Below are positions 37,994-47,700 of a stretch of DNA of 64,000 nt, piece by piece (the stretch's first letter is position 1; the number at the start of each line of letters is the position of its first letter). A program made the translations under genes and the position numbers. Origin of the DNA: Brienomyrus brachyistius (taxonomy: Eukaryota > Chordata > Actinopteri > Osteoglossiformes > Mormyridae); the NCBI RefSeq assembly GCF_023856365.1, contig NC_064539.1, positions 16,381,519 to 16,445,518 of the forward strand, written 5' to 3'. The notes under the pieces are model-generated. The model did not search any database. It saw nothing but the letters and a program-made list of their open reading frames with translations, and was not told the origin of the DNA.

Positions 37994-40489
37994 TTAGAGA
38001 GGCACCCGCTTGATGAACTTGGTGTACCACATGTACGAAGTGGCCAAACAAAGGCCGTACCTGTGAAGGAAAGGAAGAAACATTTGTGAAGCTGAAGTAA
38101 TGCAAACAAACTAAAACAAAGAATTACAGGCTCACCATGTCACTATGTACTGCATGTGCTCGTTTCTGAGGGTGATGCGTGTCTGCCCCCCAATGGGTCC
38201 TCCAGGAATTGTGCTGGCTAAAGAAGTAACATTTGTTACTCTATCTGCTCAATTCAAGGTTGAAATGAAAGATGAGGGAACTTGCTTACCAAGCTCAGCA
38301 TCAATGAAAATGGGTTCTGCTCCGGTGACCTTGGTCATTGCTTCCAAGTCCCGGAAGTGCCATCGGTTCCCCTCAATGTCGTTATTTGGCACAAAAGGCT
38401 TGCGCTGTTCTGTTAACCTGACCACCCCAACCAAGTCCACTTCACCTTCCACCTAAAAGACAAGTGTGGGACCTGCTAAAGGCCACAAAAGCTGAACGCT
38501 AACAGATGTAGCTGTGGTACCACATTTAAATTCTTTTTACCTGTCCTTTCATTCTTGTTTCTGGTTTAACCTTCTTCTTTGGAACATAACCTCTGTTGAC
38601 CAGAATTGTAATCCTGTAAAATTACAGGGAAAAAGTTAAATCTGATCATGCTCTAATTATTCACAGCAACAATGTGTCGAGTGCCTTTGTAATAGCAAAT
38701 ATATAAACCAATATAACAGATGGGATAATGAATATTTAGAGGTATTTGGTACAACAGAATTTAGAACAAATAGCTTTCTATATTTAAAATATTATACATA
38801 TATTGTGCAGATGGAAATCAAATATAGGACTTCCCCTTGCCTCAGGCCCCATGTTTGCTGGGATATGCTCCTAGTAAATAACTACCTAGCTCTGGATATG
38901 AGGCAGGTGGATGGATTGACAGATGTAATGAGCACGCTCAGAGCTCATACCCCAGGTCTGTGCAGTGGAAGGGAGTGATGACATTGGCGCCCGATTCTCC
39001 ACTGGATGTGAGCCTCCCCGCTTCTCTGGCTTCACGTTCTGGGTCGACCGGCGACCTTGGCATGATGTAAAGCTCCTTCGAGTGGTCAAAGCACCCACGC
39101 ACTTTCACACGCCGGTATTCTAGTTTGCTCAGTTCAATTTGACTGAAACAGTGATCACAAAAATGCAACATAAAATCAAACTCACAGGCTGAAATGTCCA
39201 ACAAAATGACAGCAACCATATCTGCATACACACTGCTATCTTGTTGCATACAGTGTCAAATTTCTATACTGGTCCTTTAGGTTGTTTGCTTTCATATGGC
39301 TACACTCTTAAAACACACTTAGCTGCTAATTAGCAAGATTAGAAGATCATAGTGTCCATCCAACACTATTTATATTATTGTAAGGGCTTTAATCATTTTC
39401 AGTTTGGCATCTTATGTTTCTGAAGCAACCAGCTGGTCAAAGTTCAATGGCTCTTACTCAGTTGGCAGGTCTATAGGCTCAGCGGTGGTCAGACGTCTCA
39501 GGTCTTCAATCAACTGTAGTTTCCATTCCCTACGTCTCACCTACATTAACACAGAAACTGGTTTCATACAGATAGAACTTAACATGTAATAACTATAGCT
39601 AATCAGTAGCCTTGCTATAAAAGAACATTCCAAAAGCATTAAAAATCTGGTTACTTTGCCAGTATAAAGACTATTTGTGATTATCCTTCTGTGATGACTC
39701 TTTTCCACCTTACAGCTATATAGACTGCATACCTGCCAAGTCCCAAGGCCAAATGTGGTGACAGGAATGAGCAACAGAAACCATTTCAGAAACGAATCTT
39801 CTATTTTTTCTGTCTCAGCTGCTGAAGAATTTGACTGTCGGACGCAGTAGATATTCTTCCCTGAATACAGAAATATATGACTGACCATTAAAAGGGATTT
39901 AGAAAAGGCCGCTAAAAGGGATCAGAGAGTTATTTGGCAGGGAAATTATGTCTGCTGGGGTTAGGGAGTTTGATGCTACTTGCGGAGGTTACGTCTTTCT
40001 GTTAGGGTCAAACTGCCAAACACAGGTATGGGTATGGCCCGTACTGCAAAGACGTAATATTTTATAGAAGCTACAGAGAACAGAAGATACACAGAAAGGG
40101 TAAAGAGACCAATATCAGGCCGTGGTCAGACCGAAGAAACTACACAGATAATAGTCACTTACTGCTTAAAAGTTTCAAATGAACCCTCTGCCCAAAAAGA
40201 CTCCTCTTGCTGAGATGAACAAGGTTGGCCTTTTAAGACAGTAATGTGCAATATTTAAAATCGCTATCCAAATATAAAGCATTTTAAGAAGTTTTTAAAT
40301 GCACCAAAATCAGAGGTCTTCATTTTGAAATTGAGTCACCGGGCGTGTGATTTAATGTTAATCGTATTTAAGCTAAATTAGTTCATGGGCACTTTTATAA
40401 ATGGAAAGCAGTTCGACACTTACATTGCTGCGTAAAACCTTGAAGAAGTTACCGGAATACCTCTGCATAAACTTCACAGTCACACTCAT
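37994..40489 (-). CDS. surf1: SURF1, cytochrome c oxidase assembly factor
   Basis: Inner mitochondrial membrane protein needed for complex IV assembly. Exons on the minus strand: 40424-40489, 40163-40205, 39733-39860, 39458-39540, 38951-39142, 38541-38613, 38290-38452, 38136-38217, 37994-38060, giving 298 residues (human 300). A basic leader looks like a mitochondrial presequence. Membrane segment one is [19 protein letters not shown]; the intermembrane part holds [18 protein letters not shown] and [14 protein letters not shown]; the second segment is [12 protein letters not shown]. Exons 3 to 9 are secure. Exons 1 and 2 are inferred from frame, and exon 2 needs an acceptor at caag|AGG, 4 bp beyond a competing cag. 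A divergent promoter is shared with SURF6. Confidence 0.94.
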
Positions 40490-41186
40490 CTTGATAGAAA
40501 TTATATTTCAATACGCACACGATCCTCGTAAATTGCTACAACGGACAGTACAATTATCTCGCTATATTGGTAGTTTGCTCAGTATATTGTAGCTTGTATT
40601 TGACGGCTCTACTACTTTGTAATATGGCTTTCGTTTTAGAGTGCGCATGCGTAACGTTGTGTCGTCACATTATAGGCTTACGAATCGAATACTGCATGGT
40701 GATCGTCAGTTGTAAGATGTAATAGTCTTTTTGTCCATTTTACGAGAATTGGAGAAAAGGTTGAGCTTGATTTTACTCTGTACTGTTTTTTATAAACTGA
40801 GAAGTGCTTCAAAATTATAAGTCTAGTTTCCCCTTGAATGACAACTGTAACTCTATTGCTCCTGCCTTGCCATGTGGGAAATGTGTCTTGCAGTCGGAAA
40901 GGCGTGCAGTTCGCAGTTTGCGTCCGTGTATCGACGTTTTGATTCAGTTTTGTAAGCTTCTCTTTATGTTTTCCTCCAGAAATGTTGTATAATTTACAGA
41001 TGTTTCAATCGTAAAGTATACAATAGCTGTGCAATAAATATATTAGATTCTCGTATGAATACTGATAATTCCTAATCGCTGTTATGTTTTGTTATTTGTT
41101 AGAATTATGATAGTACCATCTCTACCAACGGATGAATCAACTAAAACAATAACGTTGTTCTATGTTTCTTTTAGGTCTCATTTTTC
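40490..41186. promoter_or_regulatory. Bidirectional promoter, SURF1 / SURF6
   Basis: A NRF1-type gtgcgcatgcgt sits at 40641-40652, about 150 bp from the SURF1 start. The SURF6 start codon follows 12 bp after an acceptor-like ttttag (41169-41174), so SURF6 probably has an upstream untranslated exon between about 40660 and 40990 and an intron in its leader. Confidence 0.6.
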
Positions 41187-43077
41187 ATGGCGAGTCTAGC
41201 TTCCAAGGACGTCTATTTTCAGAAATTGGCCAGTAAAGTTTGTGTTTCCCAGAAACACACACCACGGGAAAGGCCCTTCGGTAACGGCGCAATTCTTCAC
41301 CCATTCTCTCTTTGTATTTGGTTTTATTTATAAGTAACTTTGTAATGTGATAGTATTTGTTTTATTATTGAAATTTGGCATTCTGCATGATACCTGAAGT
41401 CTGAAGGTGAACCTGTGTTGTACTTTTTAGTTCCATTTTGCAATGGAGCTAATGCAGGGCCAGCAAAGCAAGCGAAGCAGAAAAGCAAGCAAGACCGAAC
41501 TAGAGGGAAAATGTGCAACACTGAGACGGAAGCAAAGATAAAACACAAGAGTACCACCCAGCCAAAAGAGACGGAAGCCTCTTCTGCAGATCAGAATGTA
41601 TCAAAAGAGAATATCAATAGTAAATCAGCTGTCAGAACAGGTCTGTGTTAAAAAAAAAAAAAAAAAAAGTTTTTAGTAATTTTAATAGTTAATAAAGGCA
41701 TACAAGTATCGGTTTCTTGTGTGCATAAGTGTATAGTAACAAATTACAATGCAGTTTTTAACCATCAGTTTCAAAAACAATTATATAAAAAAGGGATATT
41801 TTATTTGGGTAAATAGCTTGTTTTGCCATTTATAACCATACGTGTTATTTCTATTATCCTGTAAAATAATGCACATATATGATATACATATATGTTCATT
41901 ATTTTATAATGCACATATATACATATATGTATATGTGCATTATTACATATATGGTATTCATACCCTGGGTCCTTATTGAGCTAGTATCGGAAAAATTCAT
42001 TGCAGCGTCTTAAAGCACTTATGTAAGTCGCTCTGGCTAAGGGCGTCTGCCAAATACTGTAAATGTAAATATGAAGCTAATTTTGTCATTTCATTCTGAC
42101 TTGTTTTATTAGAGGAGGTAGGTGATTCCAGAGACTTTTCTGCCGTTGACATTTTGCGTCAGAAGCTACATGAGAAGATTGAAAAGTGTCATGGCCATGT
42201 ATGTATCTGCAGAAAGTTGTCTTTTCCTAAACAGCTGATTTTATATGTGTACCAACATTTGACTTGTCATTTTTCCTCCCTGTGTAATATTTAATCCATT
42301 CAAATATTTTGTCATCATTGTGTCCTCTGGATAGTGCTGTAGATTGTTCATCAGCTATGTTGTTTTGTGTTTTTTTTCTCTACATTTCAGGATGTCGGTA
42401 AGACTTCATCCGAGGCTCGGGAGAAGAAGCAACAGCGACGCAAACAAGAAAGAGAACGTAAGAAGAGGAAAAGAAAAGAGTTCAGAATGAAGAAACTAGC
42501 AGAGAAAATGGGCAAGGATGTAAAAATAGAGGATGAAGGAAGATCTGAAAATTCTATCATAGAAATATCTAGGGCTCCTGAAAAAGACTTAACCAGCCTA
42601 GTATACAACAAGATAGACGCAGGCAAAGAGTTCATGAGTAAAGAACAAATGAAGAAAGAAAAGAAGAAGAGTGTGAAGGGCAATTTGACTCCTCTAACAG
42701 GCAAGAACTACAAGCAGCTTCTGAACCGTGTTGAGGCACGCAAAGCCAAACTGGAAGAGCTGAGAGGCAAGGATGAGGCCAAGGCGAAAGAAATGGAGGA
42801 GAAGATGAAGTGGACCAACGTGCTGTACAAAGCAGAGGGCCTGAAGATTAAGGACAATGAGGACCTTCTGCGGGCTTCCCTGAAAAGGAAGGAGAAAATG
42901 CGTACCCAGAGGAAGAAACGCTGGGAGCAGCGCAGCACGCATGTTCTGGAGAAGATGCAGCATCGACAGGACAAGCGGCGCGACAACATCCAGAAGAGAA
43001 AGCATGCAAAGATGGAGAGGCGCAAGGAAAAGGCCCGCAAAAAGGGTCGTGTGCTGCCAGGGGACTTGGAGGGCTGA
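41187..43077 (+). CDS. surf6: SURF6, nucleolar ribosome-biogenesis protein
   Basis: Lysine/arginine-rich nucleolar protein related to yeast Rrp14, acting in rRNA processing. Exons 41187-41280, 41431-41640, 42113-42198 and 42391-43077 give 358 residues (human 361). The start MASLASKDVYFQKLASKVC matches the human MASLLAKDAYLQSL. The large last exon holds REKKQQRRKQERERKKRKRK and the SURF6 domain: KGNLTPLTGKNYKQLLNR, KMKWTNVLYKAEGLKI, RWEQRSTHVLEKMQHRQDKR and KKGRVLPGDLE. Strong coiled-coil/basic composition throughout. No AATAAA was found close downstream. Confidence 0.96.
41866..42066. repeat. AT-rich inverted repeat and SINE 3' tail in SURF6 intron 2
   Basis: 41870-41950 contains two near-palindromic segments built on gcacatatat / atatatgtgc, able to fold. 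Then 42018-42066 reads agtcgctctggctaagggcg followed by tctgccaaatactg, the well-known tail shared by several fish SINE/LINE families. The body of the element is not recognisable. Confidence 0.6.
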
Positions 43078-43089
43078 AACTGTAAAGGA

Positions 43090-43464
43090 CAATGTGACAC
43101 ACTTTATGTGGTCAAAAGCTGCTGCAGAGACGGCAACATAAGATGCTACTTTGTTACTATCATAAGGACTTTTAAATAATACTGTGCATTTGAGGTTCAA
43201 AGTTTTCTGGTCCTGATTGTTCACCCTGCCAGTGTGGTGTCACAATTTTACATTCTGTCATTTACAGGCAAGATCTTATTTTAATTGAAAATTATTGGTG
43301 CAAAAGGATTTTTGGCTTTACTTTTGCTTGTGGAACTGTGTACAGAATGTATACCTAATGATGGGACAGTTTATGGTTACTACACAGAACATGAAATTAT
43401 GTGCATGGATATTTTACAAAAAAAAAAATCAGTTGTGAACTTTGGCACATTCAGCCAGAAGCAT
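43090..43464. other. Downstream flank of SURF6
   Basis: Probably SURF6 3'UTR followed by intergenic DNA. No gene or clear polyadenylation signal is seen. Confidence 0.4.
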
Positions 43465-43670
43465 ATCCCAAGCAGTACGGAGCACCCTGAAGGAGACACC
43501 AGTCCATCACGGGGCACGTACGCGCACACGCCACAAGCAGTTTAGAGATGCCAATTATTCTAACGCTTGGTACAGCGAGAACATGCAAACTCCCCATACA
43601 CATGCACCTAGTGGAGGAGAGAGTTGAGCCCAACCCAAGAGGTGTGATGTGAAAGTGCTATGAACAGGGT
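43465..43670 (-). repeat. tRNA-derived SINE fragment
   Basis: Contains agacaccagtccatcacggg, then cagtttagagatgccaatta and gagaacatgcaaactcccca, the ordered body phrases of the (GGAT)n-tailed SINE in antisense. Head and tail are degraded. From 43671 to 44175 nothing is recognised. Confidence 0.6.
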
Positions 43671-44179
43671 CGTGTGAGCGCTGGACCCAACGTCAAGCAA
43701 ACCGAATTCAGAAATCTGGGATGGTGATAAGTTAGACATTAAATCTTGTTAACTTTAGAGAGTGTTTTTTTAATGAATACCAAAAGAAAATCAATGGCCA
43801 TAATTTTGAGATATCTAAAAACCTAATTTGCTGCATATTAGTAATGGAATGTGACCAATCGATGATTATGCTGTCGTTACTCTTAAAAATTAAGTGATTT
43901 TGATAAAGTGTAGCGGATACCGTGGAGTTTAATGTAGGGTAGTTAACATGTTTTGTAATGAATAATATAGTGTAAATTGTTATGAATAGTATTAATCACT
44001 GCATAGCCCCTATGCGAGAGCTATACTTGCTTTTATTTGTTCATATACGTTTTTTCTAGTCCAAAACAATCAGATTTATCGATTGCCAATTTTACGGTTG
44101 AAATTAAAATTTCAGTGCACCTTTCTTTCGGGCTACTGCGTACTGGAGGACTAAAGGTTTCTGGCTTATGAGTCCGTCA

Positions 44180-44440
44180 TGGGTATAGCTGTAATAATAA
44201 CGCATAGCGGTCCTAATTGGTTATAGCTGTAATGACACATAGGAGCCCTGACGGGTTAAGTATAATAATAACGCACAGTGGTCTTAAGGGGTATAGCTGT
44301 AATAATAACGCACAGTGGCCTTAATGGGTATAGCTGTAATAATAACGCACAGTGGTCTTAATGGGTATAGCTGTAATAATAACGTACTGAGGTCCTAATG
44401 AATATAGCTGTAATAATAACGCACAACAATCCTACAGGGC
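44180..44440. repeat. Minisatellite, ~37-bp unit
   Basis: About seven tandem units of roughly 37 bp built on gggtatagctgtaataataa followed by cgcacagtggtcttaat. The central three are almost identical, and the outer ones diverge and vary in length. It lies 110 bp upstream of the KYAT1 TATA box. Confidence 0.93.
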
Positions 44441-44548
44441 GCACCGCCCATTGACCCGCCTGCACAGGAAATTACAGCCATAGCGACCAAAGTTCACGGG
44501 GAGGGACTTAGAGACGAAGTCAAACACCGACTCGCAGCCCCAGTGTCT

Positions 44549-44629
44549 TTATAAAAATGACACGGCAGTCTGCCTCTGGTATATAGAACGTTGGAGATAC
44601 TGCAACGTATGTTATCAATGTAAACCAAG
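44549..44629 (+). promoter_or_regulatory. KYAT1 core promoter and untranslated first exon
   Basis: tttataaaaatgac at 44549-44562 is a good TATA box. A donor at 44629/44630 (aaccaag|gtgagt) would end a leader exon starting near 44580. The next exon starts at 44751 after catgttag. None of the housekeeping promoters in this window shows such a TATA box. Confidence 0.6.
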
Positions 44630-44775
44630 GTGAGTCATTTCAGCGGTTCTTTCTGAAACTGGCTTCTGAGTATGAGGCAGCACTAATTACGTGTACGTAA
44701 AATGCATATATTATATCATGTTCATAATTACTATTTTTGCCTCATGTTAGAGAAACGTGAAGAATTCGCACTGTT

Positions 44776-47700
44776 ATGCTGAGAGCAGTTACTGCAATTG
44801 TGGTTGGCGTGTGTCTGAATAAAACAACTGTCAGTAAAATCCATCCTGTCAAGGTATGTGTATAAAAAAATAATCGGTCAGCTGTAGGAGGGGTGTTTCA
44901 GTTTTTATCGAATAAAAATACACCAGAGCTAGGGACACCCTGCCACGAATGTGTGATTGTATGAAAAAGCCTCATTTAGAAATAAATCAAATACCTGTAA
45001 AGAAATTAAACTACTAACCGGCGAGCGGCCGGGGGCGGTGCCGCAAAGGGTTTTTCTCTCCGGCTCTGGTGGTAGACTGTGTTGACTAACAAGTTGAATA
45101 TGAAACACGTTTCAAAAGTTGAAAACTTTCTGTTTTGAAGAAGAGGAAATAAGAGCGGAAGAGAATAATGGGATGATCTTTCCGTGGCGAATAATAAGCA
45201 ATGACAGTATCAACAATACGTTTAGTAAGGTTTTGCAAAGGGTGTTTACTTCCTCCATCCGACCCTTGAGCTACAGATGAACTAACATTTTACAGCTTAT
45301 TTGCAGATTTTTCATTTACTATATACAGTGATAATAAAATCAACGACTAATCTATTCCTCCAATAATATTAATGTATGACGCAATTAACGTTTTTTTTTT
45401 TTTTTTTGCTTAGATAATGATGTCACGGCAGCTGCACGCGCGCAGAATTGAAGGAGTGGATAAAAATATTTGGTAATTACTTGCATGGTTACTGGCCTAA
45501 AGCACTACGGATATTTAAAAGAATTGCATATTAAATATATCGAGTTACATACTTTTTGTTCCTTTACAATAAATCTGCGACTGGTAACACTCTGTAGATG
45601 TTATGTAGAAAAAAAAAATCAAACGGTCGTTTATTTTGGGGTTTCATCCACCTGCACAATTTTTAGTGAACAGATAGCATCAATGTACCTTCAATTGTAC
45701 AAAAATGTTCCTCAGAGTTTATGCACCTTAAAAGGTACAATTACCTTCAGCTATGGGTACAACTGGCCTACTCAGTCCCAAGCAAAGGTACAAACTGGAA
45801 CCCTTTTTTTTGGAAGGTATGTTTCTGGCATGAGCTTTAAAAACGTTAAACTGTAGCAGTTATTATACCGAATAGAATATCCTTATGCATCCAAAATGAT
45901 GCTGAATATGGATTTTCTCCCTATAATATAATATAATTCTGACATTCATATGGAAGTGCCTTATATCACAGTGTATATCCTGGTGTTTCCATCTCTTCCC
46001 ACTCTGCTCACAGCTTATAATAGGTAACTCACACAATAACTCTGTACTCCTACAGACGACACTGGATAAGGTTCAGTTCTTACAGTTAATAAATAACCTC
46101 TTGCGTTAAGTAGAAGCCTGGTGAGCACGTCTCACATTTATCCTGCCTCATTACTCTGTAACCTTAAGTCCTGTGTACTGCAAATGTATATATTTTGGTG
46201 CAATTCTAAGATGTCACTTTTCTGTAAATCAGTGAGTATTGAAAGAAGGTTTAGATTGTATGCATCTTATTTGAAAGGATGTTGGTGACCCCTTATACTT
46301 CCACATTTTGAACCTTATTCTCTCAATATTTTGTTCTCTGTGCAACTCAGAAAGAAATGAGGAACAGCAGATATGCTCTAATTCCCTCCTGGCCACACGT
46401 GTGTTTTGGTCCTGGCAGGGTGGAGTTCACTCAGCTGGCAGCGGATTACAAGGCCGTGAACCTCGGCCAAGGCTTTCCAGATTTCCCTCCACCTGACTTT
46501 GTTCAGGAGGCTTTCCGTCAGGCTGTGAGCGGAGAATACAGGCTTCATCAGTACACACGAGCTTTTGTAAGTTCTCTGTTTTCTTATGTCGTATTTATTA
46601 TAAGAATATTACAGAGTTGAACGATGTTCTGTTGCAAATTTAAATACAACAGCCATTTCCAAAAAAGTTGGGATGCTGTGTAAAATGTCCAAATATATAT
46701 GCTTGATTTGAATTTGATGCCAGAATCGCGTATCAAAAACGTTGGGGCACGGGCAAAAAAAATGCTGGAAACATTGTGTAATGCTAAAACAAAACACCTG
46801 CTTCAATATCTCACAGCTAATTAGGCAAATTGGCAAAAGGTCAGTAAGATGATTGGGTTTAAGAAGAGCCTCGCAGAGAGGAAGAGGTTCACCACTCTGA
46901 AAGAATGCATGGGCAAATAGTGCAACAATTTAAGAATTATGTTCCTCAATGTAATATTGCAAGGAATTTGGTAATTTCATCATCTGCGGTACATCCATCC
47001 ATCTATTTCCTGAAACCGCTTAATCCCAACTGGGGTCGCGGGTGGGGACCGGAGCCTATAGAACAATGGGAGCAGACAGGAACCAACCCTGGGCAGTCGG
47101 CAACACCCTGCAGGGCGCACACACTCACACAAATACAGGGCCAATTCAGACTCACCAATCAACCTGCCCTGCACGCTTTTGGACTGTGGGAGGAAACCAG
47201 AGCCCCTGGCAAAAACCCACACAAACACAGGGAGAGCGTGTGAACTCCACACAGGAAGGACCTGGGACCAACCCCAGGCCCTTCTTGCTGTGAGGCAGCA
47301 GTGCTAACCACTGCGCCTCCGCACTGTCTATGGTACATAATGTCATTAAGATTCATAGTATCCAGAGAAATGCCATCCAGATTACATTGTTCTGCCTGCA
47401 GTCCAGACCTGTCACCCACTGAAATTGGTGTATCATGAAATGGAAATATATGACCGAGACCCCAAACTGTTGAGCAGTTGAAATCCTATATCAGGCAAGA
47501 ATGGGACATTTCACTTTCAAAACTCCAGCAACTGCTCTCCTGAGTTCTCAAACATTTACAGTATCGTTAAAAGAAGAGGTCATGTAACTTCAGGATAGTC
47601 ATAGATGTTGCGACTACTCAGCATGCATACATTTTAAACCGGTTTCAGTCTGCATATTAGCCTGTTTTGGTGGAGAACTGCAGTGAAGTCACAAAGTGAC

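Noticed and set aside
42694..43224. 176-residue ORF antisense to SURF6
   Set aside because: Shadow of the lysine-rich SURF6 exon, which gives leucine-rich antisense; no independent support.
44180..44440. CRISPR-like direct repeats
   Set aside because: Units are contiguous with no unique spacers, in a vertebrate genome; it is a minisatellite.
45470..45856. 128-residue plus-strand ORF inside KYAT1 intron 2
   Set aside because: No domain, AT-rich random composition, begins at the exon donor; treated as intron.
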